Origin: Sternotherus odoratus
Taxonomy: Eukaryota > Chordata > Testudines > Kinosternidae
Length of the DNA stretch: 64,000 nt
Assembly: GCA_032164245.1 (NCBI GenBank)
Contig: JAVMKO010000004.1
Span: forward strand, 30,233,626-30,297,625
Direction of reading: 5' to 3'
Below the pieces are notes generated by a model, which made no database searches, was not told the DNA's origin, and worked only from the letters and a program-made list of their open reading frames with translations. Below are positions 1-12,700 of the stretch, piece after piece; the first letter of the stretch is position 1; the number at the start of each line of letters is the position of its first letter. Both the position numbers and the translations under genes were made by a program.

Positions 1-1724
1 TTTTAAAACAAACTTTTGTTGTAAAGCAACTTTGAAAACTATTGCTTGTTTTCCAAGATGCCAGCTTCTGAGTATATACGAACCCTTTAGGCCTACTCAA
101 GGATGTAAAGAATGTTGTATTAGCTTAGATGGAATATATGGGCCCAAAGAATCAAACATGTTAAAATGACCCTGAAATTATCCAACATTAAGCAGTTTTA
201 ACCAACATTTTAGTTTGGTATATCATGATAAGCACATAATTAAAATTCCTTTAACCTTTTATTAAAAAGATACAGAAAAAAAGGAAAAATAGTTAAAACA
301 TTTGAAATGTAAAGTATAGGATAAATCTTTCATTTTAACAACATCCCTTGTTACCTTTCCCTAGTGAGAAAGAAAACCTCCCTGGCAAGACAATCTTTTA
401 GATGGCATTAAAATGGTAATTATTGTCTCTGGGAAGTTAGTTGAGAAGGACTGGAGCTGATGTTGTTAAGACAAAGAAGACAAAACAGGACAAACACAAA
501 AGGGAAAAAGAAGAATAGGGAAGATAGAAAAATGCAGCTTCTTTCTCTGGTATTGACTCTCACTTGTGACCTTGCTGCTGGAACAAAGACAGATACAGCA
601 CGTAGTCTTATCAGCCACTCCAAGACCGGGCAAACCTGTAATGGACTGTTTTGGGAATTATTTTTAGCTGCATATTTCTGGTCACAATTGTACAGCAGTG
701 TTGCAAAATATACAAATGTGTCCAGCTAAGCTAGACTCTTATTAGACAAAAGGAAAAAGGAAAAGGACTGAAAAGACAAGAAGTAAGGTTGGAAAGGAAA
801 AGAACACACAGTGAGGGGTGAGTGACAAAGTATGACGTCCCAGGTGGTGTTTGGGATTTAGCCAAAGCAAGTGGAAGTAGCAATACCATTTGGCTCCCTT
901 TCTTTAGCCTGGTCTGGTCAGGGACATCTCTCAGGATTATGAGGGAAAAGATTGAGGGGGGTCCCATGAAAAGTGGGGGTTGTAGCCACCATGGAGCTCA
1001 CTCCTTCCCCTTCTCTCATCTTTCAGTCAGCCAGCATTTCGGTAATCCTGCTGCTATTTTTCTTACCTCCCCAAGTCGCTTTCTGAGGATCTAAAAGGGA
1101 GTGATGGGCAGAGTAGCCTGTCCTCTCATTATTTTGTCCACCAGTTAGGCCAGTGATTGACACACCAATTTTGGCTCATTGATTTTTCATTCCCACACTT
1201 GTTTACCAGGCAGGATCTTGACACAATTCTGAGTTATATCAGTAGGCCTTTTTTGTTTAGATTAATTCAGATTTCTTTCTGTAAAAGTACCTTTTCTCAT
1301 CAACAACTATTGTTATAAGTTATTGTGACATTTTATAAACTTTCACTCACTTTTTACAGTTGAGCTCACAATTAGGGTCGATCTGTAGGTCCAATTATCA
1401 CAACAGGCCTCGTCAAGTGATTAACATGAACAATCTTTTAATCAAATCTAGAGAGAAGCATCAAACATTACATATGTTCCTTCAAGTTCTGTAGTAATTG
1501 AATGTGATTAAATCCTTGACTTTTACTTAAACACCTAGTTTTTTTAATGAGACATTTTAAAAGTATGTTTTTCAGAAAGGGTCGGCGTGCCATTGCAAGT
1601 CCTTATTCTCCTCCTATTACAGAAATATGCAAAAAAGGTAAATAATAAACTGTGTTACTTAGAAACTGACTTTCTTATTGTAATCAAAATGAATAGAATT
1701 AACAAGGTAGGCTGAAAATGAACA
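1..1724. other. AT-rich flank, nothing recognised
   Basis: Unique-looking AT-rich sequence downstream of ARSJ. Short open frames have no recognisable domains, and I see no clear repeat. Confidence 0.5.
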
Positions 1725-1882
1725 CACCAAAGCAGGGGTTTTCAACCCTTTTCTTTCTCAGCTCTCCCCCCAACATGCTATAAAAAGTCCACGGCCCACC
1801 TGTGCACAACGTTTTTGTGCATATAAAAGGCAGGGCCTGCATTAGGAGGTAGCAAGAAGGGTAATGGCTATTGTGAAACTAA

Positions 1883-2121
1883 GGGTACAGCTACACTACC
1901 CACCAGATCGGTGGGTAACATTCGATGTATTGGGGATCGATTTATCGCATATCATCTACATGCGATAAATTGATCCCCAAATCGACTCCTGTACTCCACC
2001 TCGGCAGGAGGAGTAAGTGGAGCCGGCGTGGGAGTGGCTGCGGTTGACTCCCCGCCGTGGGGATGGCCAGGTAAGTTGACCTAAGATACTGCGACTTCAG
2101 CTATGTAGTGTAGCCCAGCCC
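1883..2121. mobile_element. Harbinger-type MITE nested in the hAT element
   Basis: Ends GGGTACAGCTACACTAC and, inverted, GGGCTGGGCTACACTAC, flanked by TAA on both sides (1880-1882 and 2122-2124). A 3-bp TWA target duplication is typical of PIF/Harbinger. The interior holds smaller inverted repeats, e.g. TGGGGATCGATTTATCGCAT with its complement at about 1958-1981. Confidence 0.75.
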
Positions 2122-2240
2122 TAAGTTGTTCAGGCTTTGGATTCAGCCCCAAGTGGCAGAGCTTGGAACCCCAGGCTTCTGCCCCATGCAGTGGGGCTTT
2201 GGCTTTTTTCCCTGTGCCGCAGCACATCTAATGCCGAACC

Positions 2241-2355
2241 CAGGGTGACCAGACAGCAAATGTAAAAAATTAGGACAGAGGGTGGGGGTAATAGGAGCCT
2301 ATATAAGAAAAAGACCCAAAAATTGGCACTGTCCCTATAAAATCTGGTCACCCTA
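2241..2355. mobile_element. Short hAT-type MITE (YAGGGTGACCAGA family)
   Basis: A 115-bp element with ends CAGGGTGACCAGA and, inverted, TAGGGTGACCAGA. The flanking 8-bp duplication is GCCGAACC (2233-2240) versus GCTGAACC (2356-2363). A second copy of the family is at 52157-52273. Confidence 0.75.
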
Positions 2356-2389
2356 GCTGAACCCCTGGTTGAGAACCACTGCACTAAAG

Positions 2390-3761
2390 AACAGAGCTGT
2401 GCTGTAATGTTAATTCACATTCAGGCACTCATTTGGTTTTTATGTGGTGGTGGAGGCGGCTCTGTTTACATCTGTTATCATTACTGTCCCAGGAGAGGTG
2501 AAAAGCAGTATGATGTAGAACCAGATAAGGTTTTGCTCTTTTCTGATGGCCATTCTCCTTCTCATTAAAAATCTTAATTCATCAAAGCATTTAAGCATGT
2601 TGTTAACTTTATCCTGATTCAGCAGGACACTTATGAATGTACTTAATTCCACTGAAGTAAAGTTAAACATATGCTCAAGAACTTTGCTGAATAGGGATGA
2701 ACAGCTGAATTGGGTATTGAGTTATCTCAGAGAAAGAAATAAGTCTTACAATACTCTTCATAGTATTGTGTGTCTTCTGCCTTTCCTAGGAAACCAGGAA
2801 AATAAACAGTAGAGTACTAGAACCAAGTAATTGTTTGATTTTCCATATAATATACATTCACCAAGCTTGGACATATCAGTAGAGGTTCTACCAAAAAGAA
2901 ATAAAAATGAACCGAATTATCTCAATTTTAGATTCTAAAATGCAAGAAAATATCAGGAGAGAGATTAACATCCATGTGTAACAGTGAGTTGTTTTTTTTT
3001 AAAGTGGAATGTGTATGTGAGAGGGGCAGGGGTTATATATTTTTGTATTTTGAAAATTCATTGCCTGTGAAAGGTGCTATAATGCTAACTGTCAGGACTG
3101 ATGCCTTACAGAATAGGAAAATAAAGCGTTCCCATACTGTCTTGCCTCAGGGAATTGAATTAATTTTGTCCCGAAAAGACAGCCCTTGCAAGGAGAGGGT
3201 ATAGTTTATTTAGATTTGAATCAGTTACCAAGAGATGAAAAGATTCATGTCCCACTATCAATCCCCGTGTGCTGAATGGATCAAAGACTGATATTCAACT
3301 CAATACATTTGGGATTGAAGGTAGACAACACTCGATTCACTAGGCTTAAAATGACTGATTAACATCCATAGGAATTTAAAGATTTTTGTGACAACCAGAA
3401 GGATCCTGTATTTTTCTGTGAATGTATTAAACAATGAAAATTACAAGGCAGATGCAGGGAGCGTTTTCAAGAATTCAGTATAATGAACAATAATGTTAAA
3501 TCAAAGTGTGGTGCCCAGGCTCATAACAAGATCTCCATCCATGAAAATTTTATTGCAAAAATGTAACGTGGTTGTTTCTAGCTTTTTTAAAATGAGCAGC
3601 CCGACTGTTTATAAATTTTAGTTTTAAAGGGAAACTATCCAAATATACATGGGGTTCTTGAGGGTGTCTGTATATGGAATGTGTGAGGGAGAGAAAAGGA
3701 AGGGGGAAGTTAGGAACATGCAGCAAAACCAAAATATAATTAAGTTCCAATGCTTGGTGTT
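2390..3761. other. No recognised feature
   Basis: AT-rich sequence with short open frames lacking recognisable domains. No repeat boundary is identifiable. Confidence 0.5.
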
Positions 3762-3839
3762 GTCTAGACCAGGGGTCTCCAAACTGCGGCCCGCGAGGCC
3801 CTCTCATCCAGCCCGCGGCAGGGGTCGGGAACCAGCCAC

Positions 3840-3990
3840 AGGGCCGGGACGCGCCGCGTGCTCCGCTGCCGCCGCCGGCCGGGACGCGCCGCGTGCTCCG
3901 CTGCCGCCGCCAGCCGCGGGGCCGGGACGTGCCGCGTGCTCCGCTGCCGGCCGGGACGCGCCGCGTGCTCCGCTGCCGCCGCCGGCCAGG
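3840..3990. repeat. GC-rich tandem units inside the hAT element
   Basis: About four imperfect units of roughly 30-35 bp, built on GGGACGCGCCGCGTGCTCCG followed by CTGCCGCCGCC. Very CpG-rich. Open frames through it on both strands are artefacts of composition. Confidence 0.8.
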
Positions 3991-4125
3991 GACGGCTCAG
4001 AGCTGGGGCCGGGACGCGCCGCACCGCCACCCAGTTACAGGCGGCGAAACAAGGAGCCACCCACTGCCAGGCGGCGAAACGGTCTGTGGGGAGAGACCGG
4101 GTTGAGCGGGTCAGGGGGGGGGGGG

Positions 4126-4640
4126 TTGGAGGAAAGGAGGTTTTGGGGGGAGAGACCTGGCTGGGTGGGTCAGTTGGGGGTTGGAGGAAAGGAGGTTTGG
4201 GGGGGAGAGACCTGGCTGGGTGGGTCAGTTGGGGGTTGGAGGAAAGGAGGTTTGGGGGGGAGAGACCTGGCTGGGTGGGTCAGTTGGGGGTTGGAGGAAA
4301 GGAGGTTTTGGGGGGAGAGACCTGGCTGGGTGGGTCAGTTGGGGGGGGGTTGGAGGAAAGGAGGTTTTGGGGGGGAGAGACCTGGCTGGGTGGGTCAGTT
4401 GGGGGTTGGAGGAAAGGAGGTTTTGGGGGGAGAGACCTGGCTGGGTGGGTCATTTGGGGGGGGGGGTTGGAGGAAAGGAGGTTTTGGGGGGAGAGACCTG
4501 GCTGGGTGGGTCAGTTGGGGGTTGGAGGAAAGGAGGTTTGGGGGGGAGAGACCTGGCTGGGTGGGTCATTTGGGGGGGGGGGGTTGGAGGAAAGGAGGTT
4601 TTGGGGGGAGAGACCTGGCTGGGTGGGTCAGTTGGGGGGT
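4126..4640. repeat. G-rich minisatellite, about nine 55-62 bp units
   Basis: Units begin TTGGAGGAAAGGAGG at 4126, 4181, 4236, 4291, 4350, 4406, 4467, 4522 and 4584. Length differences lie in the G runs (5 to 12 G). The shared core includes GAGAGACCTGGCTGGGTGGG. The plus strand is strongly G-rich and could form G-quadruplexes. Confidence 0.92.
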
Positions 4641-4644
4641 TGAT

Positions 4645-4775
4645 GTGAAGTGTTCATGTGTAGTGAACAGGTGTAGTGTTCATGTGTAGTGTTCATGTGT
4701 AGTGAACAGGTGTTCATGTGTAGTGTTCATGTGTAGTGAACAGGTGTAGTGAACAGGTGTTCATGTGTAGTGTAT
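4645..4775. repeat. TGTTCATGTGTAG / TGAACAGGTGTAG tandem array
   Basis: Alternating 13-bp units TGTTCATGTGTAG and TGAACAGGTGTAG, inside the hAT element right of the minisatellite. The two units contain TGTTCA and its reverse complement TGAACA, so adjacent units can pair. Confidence 0.85.
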
Positions 4776-4950
4776 CAATGTGTTATTAAATAATAACTGA
4801 ATAAAATAATATTAAATAAATAATTAAAAACAACATCCATGTTTTGATTCTTTTTTATTTGGACCTCGAGTGTGTTGTCGGCCCCCGAACTGCTATTTGA
4901 TAGTTAATGCGGCCCTCGGGCTGAAAAGTTTGGAGACCCCTGGTCTAGAC

Positions 4951-6721
4951 AATACCTCAGATTCCTCATGAAATTTAGTTCTGTACAGATGAAAACGTGA
5001 GTGTTCTTTACCAACTTGATCTCAAATCCACTACCTCAATATGAGAGGGAAGAGCTGTTTGCTTTACTGGCATAGTCCACTTTTCAAAAAGGCTCATGTC
5101 CCAAAGGCTACAGGGATCTATTGGATTTTTTTGGGGCTGTTAATGCATTCATTAGTGATGACACATCATCTTCAGAGCTTGAGTTTCATTACATGATGGT
5201 CTTTTCCCCACATCCCACAGAATGAATCACATACAGAGACTGTTTTTTTTAGAATCATTTACCATTTATAACATGCACTTCCACTTATCTTTGTTTTATC
5301 TGCAGCAAGGAAACTCTTATGCCTCCAGTTCCACATCACGCTAAATCCAAAAAAGCCAACTCTCAATAATAAAACCATTTAGCAATTTAAAAAGCATTGA
5401 ATGGGATATTAGGTAGGGATTGACGTAGGTTGAGAAACAAAATACAGAAAAGGACAGGTTTAAGCTTCTTCATATCTGCCATCTTTTCAAATGAAAATGG
5501 GAGTGATGTACAGTGTCTAAAGGTGATGTATCAGGAGGCAGGGGGGTGTTTTCCCTCCAGTTCTTTGCCCTCTCTTAGATTCCTCTCTTTTTTCCTATCT
5601 GCTGGTTTTGCTTTTCCTTCTGCACAATGCTGCAGAGAGAAAGTACTGAACTGCGGGGTTGGAGATAAGGAAGGCAAGAGCAGCTTTCATCTCTCACAAA
5701 AACACAGTCACCAACAGTACATAGAAAGAGGAAGAAAAGAAGCATCTGTGTTTAGTATGGTGTTTCCAAGGCTCCTGAAGATAGTGCTGATGCCATATGA
5801 GGACCTCAGGACCAGCCCACCTAGATGATGACAGCCCCATCTTGTCTGTGCCCATCATAGGATATAGTCAACAGCAGCCCATATAAAAAAACCTAGTCTT
5901 CCTTTAAACACTTCAAAAATGGGTAAAGAAACTGTTTTGAAGGATACAAGACTTTCTTTCCCAAATATGTAAATGTAGGCCTGTCTTTGCACACATTTTT
6001 CAGCTTCAAAAAAGTAATGCCCTTTCTCCTTATTCTTGGCCTTCCAATTTTGCTTTGGAATATGGGATTATTGTCTAAACTCTGGTTACCTCTGTTGAGC
6101 TGGCTGCTGTGTTCAACTCTAATGATTTTGAGAGTATGAGCAATACAGTCTGAGGCACATTCAATTTTGCGAGTGAATAAGCGTTGAATACACTATCACA
6201 CAACAGCTCAGTAAAGAGAATATCCTATTCAAGACACATGTGGTTGAAGATCATGGAGAGGGAGCTGTGGTTGGAGGGGTCTACTGTAGGTTGGAATAAT
6301 AAGCTGTATGCTTGGGGAAATGAGAAGACCAAGCTGGACTGTGAGTACAAAGGGCAAAAGTAGAAGTGAGGGGGTGATTGTAAAGGTTTGCAAACGTTCA
6401 ATAAAAGATTCAGATATGCTTCCAAAATTTTCAAGGCTTTTTAAAACCCAACTTCCAATCCTGCTGAGCTCTGCCACTAGTTGAACTGTACCTCTCCTCT
6501 TGACTTTAATAGGACAGCAGAACTGAAATCTAATGCAATCTTTAGAAAGCATGCACTGGTAGCATCCTCTGGTTTTATAAATGTTTTCATATGTAGAATA
6601 TATATGGCTGAAATAGTATTCTAATTTAAATTTTTACCACAATTTAGGTGATGGCTATCTAGTATGTTGATCAGCTGGCATTAATTTCATTTGCTATATG
6701 TTATGTTAATACACAGATTTG
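4951..6721. other. No recognised feature
   Basis: AT-rich flank. Open frames (e.g. 5430-5828) show no recognisable domain. Confidence 0.5.
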
Positions 6722-6936
6722 CGGTGGGCCACATCCACCCTAGTTGAATTGGCTTTCTTAGCACAGACCCCCCACTTGGTAAGGCAACTCCCATCTTTTC
6801 ATGTGCTGTATATTTATACCTACCTACTGTATTTTTCACTCCATGCATCTAATGAAGAGGGTTATAGCCGATGAAAGCTTAGGCCCAAAAATTTGTTAGT
6901 CTCTAAGGTGCCACAAGGACTCCTCATTGTTTTTTT
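6722..6936 (+). mobile_element. Penelope-like element (PLE) 3' tail
   Basis: Shares long stretches, on the opposite strand, with 16416-16700: CCACTTGGTAAGGCA, TTTTCATGTGCT, GTATTTTTCACTCCA, GAAAGCTTA and AAGGTGCCACAAGGACTCCT. This is a common sauropsid interspersed tail. I assign it to PLEs because the copy at 16416-16965 continues into a GIY-YIG-like C-terminal reading frame. Confidence 0.6.
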
Positions 6937-7760
6937 CACTGGAACTCAGAATTACATTATCTACTGTAATACAGCAAGATTAAAAAATCCAGTGTAACCA
7001 TCCATCTTGGTACTGTAGAATTCTTCATTAGCATCCTTGTAAATAAGGACAATTTTAATAGAGTCCTGAATTCAGTAATTCTTTGAAGGATGGAACCATA
7101 TCTCAGAAATGAAATGTCATCAAATCAAGCCTGCATTTAAAAAAACCAAACCAAAACAAAGTATAGCAAGATAATTTTAAAAAGATCAAGAACTGAATTA
7201 TGATCTTCAGTGGAAAGGAGAGACCAAATACTTTTATGAATGCCATAAAAATAAACTATTTTAATAGATATATAAATAAAAGGTTTAGAGTCGACTCCCC
7301 CCAAAAAACATAAAGCCAGTCTAGCTTCCATACAGAAACTGAACAATATTTCAAGTGACTATTGAGTCAAATAATCACTTTGATACATTCAAATTAATTG
7401 GAGGCGAATATATAATGAAATCATGTACCTGAATCATTCTTCTTTTGCATCTTAGAAGTATTTTAAGTCATTTGTGTTTTTACAGTACTATGCAGATTTG
7501 TATATGTAAAATAAAACCTCTAGTGATAGAACAAATCAAGTCAAACAAAAAGTTTACCCACTTGTATCACCCACTATGAAAGCTTTAATACCGGTGAAAT
7601 TGACTTGTGTTGTAAAATAAATTATGTTTTTATGTACTGTAGCAGAGTTAACAGAGTATAAACATTACATTCATTTTGGTGGTGTTCTCAAAGATTACAT
7701 CTCTGCTTATTCCTATGGTAAATACATGAGACATGCGCTAACTGATTTTTGTGTGTGCTT
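6937..7760. other. AT-rich flank or distal ARSJ 3' UTR
   Basis: No repeat or gene recognised. It may be transcribed as distal 3' UTR if a far poly(A) site is used. Confidence 0.4.
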
Positions 7761-8374
7761 TTCGTTTTTATTGCAAAGCAGTGTAACCTAGCACAAAAAA
7801 ACTCCCATGTATATAAGACAGACACAATTTAATTAAAAGCAGCTTTTAAAAAAAGCAAATAGACTATTAGGGGGCTTAATCGTTTGCTGTGCTTAATTTA
7901 AAAAATCACAACATGATGACTACAACCCAAAATAACCTAAAATGACAGATTTGGGGTTTTACTTCTCTCTATAGATCTCTCAATTGATCTTCTTTATCTG
8001 TTTGGGAATATCTACTAGTAACTTTTCCATACCTTTATTGAAATATAGTCTATTTTGGGCATGGAATAACCCCACCAAGGATCCTTCAAACAGAGAAATA
8101 CTAGAACTGAGAGTTATTTCCATTGTTACATGGAATGTAGCTGTGATGGAAAAACATCATTTGTGCTCAAAAGAATGTTTGTCACGTGGGCATTTATATA
8201 TTCTTCAGGTAGTGTCAGGATAACATGTGCTGGTCTAATGTGAGAACAAACCAGAAGGGGAGATTTTTCATTCAGTCATAGTGCAGAGCTGGTATTTCTA
8301 CACTGGTAGAATGTCAGGAGCTCCCCAAAATTGGAGCAGACTGACTTAAGTTTATGCAATGACAGTAGTTGATC
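7761..8374 (-). terminator. Probable proximal ARSJ 3' UTR with candidate poly(A) signals
   Basis: Sequence directly downstream of the ARSJ stop codon. On the minus strand AATAAA hexamers occur at 8039-8034 and 7772-7767, either of which could direct polyadenylation. The hexamer is common in AT-rich DNA and the true 3' UTR may be longer, so this is only a candidate. Confidence 0.35.
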
Positions 8375-9770
8375 CTATTCACCAGCAAGATGCAAACGGC
8401 AATTTAAGGACGGTCCCTTTTTCTGACTTATTTTTTTCTTGTTCTTCTTTTGTTTATTCTCTCCCTTAATTTTACCTGGCTTCTTTTTCTTCTCATCCTC
8501 CTTAAACCATGGTCCCCAGACTCCTCCATTGAGTTTGGGGTTACTTCTAGGGTCTTTAGCTGGGTATCGAACTGGAACTGCAGTCTTATTGAACTGTGAA
8601 AGTCTCCGCAACAACTGCTTCACTATATCTGGATACTTACCAGAAAGGTCCACTCGCTCATATGGGTCTGCAGTTATGTTAAAAAGCCACACTGTTTGGC
8701 CAGCCGTCCAAGAAACTCGTTCATTATGCCAACGATTGGGGCCAGCATTGCTAAAAGATTGAGGAGGGACCCAGTCACTGTATCCAGGATTTCCTGTCAG
8801 TAGTTTCCACTGGTTTACTCTGATTGCTGACTGAATTGCTGTGTTCCAGATCCCAAAGCCTGCTGCCCATGAGCCATTTTTGGCTTTGGTGTAAATGGGG
8901 TCAATGTTGTGTAAAATGTCCACCCGTGGGGAACGTCTGCCTTCACTTATGGTTTCCCATATATCATAGCCATCCAACTGAATGTCCTCATCAATCTGCC
9001 CTTCTGCCAATGTGATCAAAGTGGGGAACCAGTCTGTGATGTGTACAAGCTCCTTACACACAGACCCTTTGTTTTTCAGAAGGGGGCTATGGACAAAGCC
9101 AACAGCACGGATTCCCCCCTCCCAATATGACCCTTTGCTTCCTCTGAGAGGCCAGTTACTTCCTCCAGCCATTGGCTGCCCACCATTATCTGAAGAGTAG
9201 ATGAGAATGCTGTTGTCATAGTAACCATACCTCTTTAAAGCAAGGGTCACATTGTTGATGGCTTCATCCAAACAGGCCAGCATGGCAGCATATCTCCGCC
9301 TGTTTATATTATTTATTGATCTGTAATGTTCAAAATACTTGCCTGGTGCCTGTAGTGGAGAGTGAACAGCTTGGTAAGCAATATATAAAAATATTGGGGT
9401 CCTCGGATTATGAGAGGCTAAGATTTGTTGTACTTTTTGTGTGTACATCTGTGTTGAATATATTCCATTGTCATGATCCCAAGCTGCATTGTCATTCTCA
9501 TATAGGTCATAGCCACATATCCCAGGGCTGTCACATTTGTAGTGAGTGTAATAATCCCCACTGCCCAAGAGTGAGCCAAAAAAAGAATCAAATCCTCTTT
9601 GTGTTGGCATGCATTCTTTACGGTAAAACCCTAAGTGCCATTTGCCAACCATGTGTGTTGAGTAGCCAATTTCCTTCAGCTTCTGAGGTAGAGTCACATT
9701 ATCCAGAGGTAAACAGTTAGGCTGGGTAGGCCTTATGACAGAATGCTGAAGGCCTGTGTGTATCTGGTAT
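8375..9770 (-). CDS. ARSJ: Arylsulfatase J, exon 2 (rest of codon 126 to stop)
   Basis: Terminal coding exon, starting after a TTTTTCAG acceptor (9771-9778) with the A that completes Lys126 and ending at TAG (8375-8377). The joined protein is 590 residues, close to the roughly 600 of human [17 protein letters not shown] (161-173) is sulfatase signature 2, with active-site K169 and H171. VHSP supplies H262, SSDNGG supplies the metal ligands D320 and N321, and RGSKG supplies K338. [19 protein letters not shown] (190-208) is ARSJ-like rather than ARSI-like, judged from memory. N-glycosylation sequons include NVT (150 and 299), NGS, NIT and NKT. The tail from about 549 to 578 is lysine-rich, a feature of ARSI/ARSJ. 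No stop or frameshift interrupts the exon, so the gene looks functional. Residues 127-150 (start [10 protein letters not shown]) lie before the first in-exon start-like codon and are recovered only by using the splice acceptor. Confidence 0.96.
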
Positions 9771-9781
9771 CTGAAAAAGAC

Positions 9782-12700
9782 AAAAAAAAGGAGAAATATA
9801 TATTAGACAGAGGGGAGAAAAAAGAAATGTATGTGGATACGTCCACACATGCAATAAATAGTAACAACAAATGTCCCAGCACAACACAGTCTTTGGTGGA
9901 AATGTTTTAAAAGTATGAATTTCAAAGAATAATAAGATCATGACCAGACATTTGTTGAAACAAGGAAATTGTATATGCTTTAATTTAGTAATGTTTAAAA
10001 GTTAATAGTCAATCTTTTCGGTATATTCTATATACAGAGGACCTATGAAAAACTGACACTGTTCTGCACCTTCTTGTGCCTGAATCATTTCTTAATATTT
10101 GTCTGAGTTAAACGGTGAACTCCTGAAAACATAGATCTGTTTTTTTAACCTAGTCTATGCAGAGCTGTGTGGGATATACTATAAATAATAAATAGCTATA
10201 AATCCACAAACATTAATGCCACTCAGAAGGCACTGTGTAGCATTATACTGTCTTTCACAATGTGCTATAGCCTCTAACGGAGGATATCTATACAAGCTGG
10301 TGTAGATCTGGCAATTGAAAAATGAGAACAAAAACTGCATCAACAGATTTCTATTTGTGTTATTGTTATCTTGGTCATATGTACAGCATTACAGTTCAAC
10401 ATGCAAGTTTTGACCTTGTTCAACAGACAAGTTCTCACCTTGCCAAATTATTCAAACATCTCCTTATGTCTCTCACCTGTAAATAGTCTCTCACCCTGAT
10501 TTGCTGCACCATTCTTTTCCCCAGAGAAATCTTTTCCCGTGTCCCCATCACATTTGGCTTAGAGAAAATTATGTTGTAGAATATATATTTGTGTAAATGT
10601 GTTAAAAGTCCTCATACTTTACAAGTGGTAAACAAATCTACAGAGTGCATATATACTGTCCTGTACTGTGAACAATTAGTAGCATTTTATTTAAATGGTT
10701 CAATAATGAATTGTGGATTACTATAAAATACATGACACCCAGATGACTAAAAAATGAAGTAAATGTGACTGGCAATACTAATGATTAGAGCCAAATCTGT
10801 TAATATCAGTTTGACACTAAAAAATAAAATGTAAGTAAATCCTTTAAACCTAAAGAAGTCTTTTCCCATAACAATTTATGAAATTCCAGAAACTGGAAGA
10901 AATCACTAGGCCCATCATGCCTATGTCATATCTTATTCAATTCTTCTTTTCTATTAACTCTTTGATGCTGTCAGGGTTAGGGTTAGGTGTTCTTAATGCA
11001 TTATGCTAGTATATAACTTTTTACCATGATAGCATTAATCTGAGAGATCCTAAATCAAACAGTACCAGGACTTAACCTCAACCATAAATTCTCATCCATC
11101 CTTTATTTTCTTCTGTTTAGAATAAATTTATCATGTGTGTAGGGTCTTCAGCTATTTACTGGACAGATCATTACTATCTATAAAACAATCAATCAACTGT
11201 ATGTGAAAATGTTCCAGTTGCAGAAATAGTTCAAAGAAATATCAGGGTATTCTTTGTTATTGCAAAGATGGACAGGGGTTTCCTTCTCTACATGCCTTCC
11301 TAACTGGTGGCAGTATTATCTTTTCAGTAAACATATTCCATTTTCAAAGAGCCTTCAGGTTGTTACAAAGCAAAGCAGTTAAGACACAGATCACTGTGGA
11401 AGGAAAATTGCTCAAATAGCAAGGGGAAAGGTTTCTCAATGTAAGTAGTCTGCAATTTTTATTTTTAATTATTTGTATTGCCTACAGGCACCACTTAGGA
11501 ACAAAACCACAAAGGCAATAAGTGACAAGTATTGATTGTTTGGTTCTGTGGAAGGCAAATTCAGGAGCAGCTTTACTTATGGTGGCTATCATGCAATCTT
11601 TCTGAGATAAATTCTGTACATTTTATGACTTTCCATTGCAAGACTGGATAAATCTTATGAATAAGTTGCTTGAATTTAATCCCATATGTAAAACAGGAAT
11701 ATTATGCTGAAATGTCTGGAAGTCATTATCATAATTACGGCATTAGTAACCAATTACATACACACAAATGCTGACAGACTGGGATGCAGAATCTAAGTTT
11801 ACAGTTTCTGATTTTCATCTTTATAAATAGCATTTACATAAAGGAAATAGTGTGATTTGTGATGTTTTATAAATTCTTACAATGTACCATTCCACTCATC
11901 CAGTTTTTAGGTTATAACTGTCTGTTTGTTACGTATTTAAATGTTGCGTAATAGACAAGTATTTCTGCTCTTACAGAGGAACTAACTAAGCAGAATTTGT
12001 GTGTAAAACTGCAGCTAAAAATGTTCCTATATGGAAATAGTTACAATAATTATTTTTATTTATTGTAAACTGCAATTAGATCATCATTCATTGTGTTATT
12101 TTCTATTATTACTTCTTTACTAGCCTGGAGGCTGCTCAGATGTTTGCAGTAAAAACATTGTAATTCCTCCAGCTGGATGCAGATAGTTAATGCTATCTGA
12201 CTTTTACTCTGCTTTGTTTACTCCTTTATAATGGAAAATTTAAATAAAGAAACAGCAGTGGAATGATACTTACTATAAGAGTGTTTTGCTGACTTCATGG
12301 ATCTTTGGCTCTTGGGTGCCTATAGCCTTTTACACTGAAATGCAGTATGTCACAGACTTCTTTTATTAAAAAAAAAAAAAAAAAAAAAGGTTCAAATCTC
12401 AGTGAGCTCTTCTCCTGGTTTTCTGATGCTGCAAATTATACCTTTATCTAATCTAATCAAATGAGATGGAAACTTCTAACCAAATTGGATGGAAACTTCT
12501 GATGACCTTCTATTCCCCAACTCTGGAATGAGAAAATTTCCCCTTTTTGTTCCAGACTGGAAAGGTCCAATACCATTTAGCCATGTTTTACACTACACTT
12601 ACCTCCTGCCACAAAGTGGAATAGATATTACACTGTAAAAGTTCAATTTCTGAATGCAAGGCACCAGATTCTGCATCAGCATAGCATAATCAAAATCAGT

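Larger units (their letters stand above)
1733..2381. mobile_element. hAT-type non-autonomous element carrying two nested MITEs
   Basis: Terminal inverted repeats CAGGGGTTTTCAACC (left) and CAGTGGTTCTCAACC (right, read inward) are flanked by an 8-bp target duplication, CACCAAAG (1725-1732) versus CACTAAAG (2382-2389), 7 of 8 matching. An 8-bp TSD with CAG-starting ends fits hAT. The body is split by two later insertions at 1883-2121 and 2241-2355. Confidence 0.8.
3770..4942. mobile_element. hAT-type element with perfect TSD and internal tandem arrays
   Basis: The termini are perfect inverted repeats of CAGGGGTCTCCAAACT, except the inner bases of the right end, which read CAGGGGTCTCCAAACTT inward. 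They are flanked by an exact 8-bp duplication GTCTAGAC (3762-3769 and 4943-4950). The interior has GC-rich units around 3840-3990, a 55-62 bp G-rich minisatellite (4126-4640) and a TGTTCATGTGTAG-type array (4645-4775). The subterminal GCGGCCCGCGAG and GCGGCCCTCGGGC stretches are also in inverted agreement. The exact TSD suggests a fairly recent insertion. No transposase is present. Confidence 0.88.

Noticed and set aside
4126..4640. Regularly spaced repeats resembling a CRISPR array
   Set aside because: Units are contiguous with no unique spacers, and the setting is a vertebrate intron-gene landscape with a transposon around it.
3649..4689. 346-codon plus-strand frame with repeated glycine/tryptophan-rich units
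   Set aside because: It translates the 55-62 bp minisatellite and GC-rich units of the hAT element; no protein family is suggested.
12368..12388. Poly-A run as the tail of a processed pseudogene or SINE
   Set aside because: No recognisable body or target duplication upstream, so only the A-run itself can be stated.
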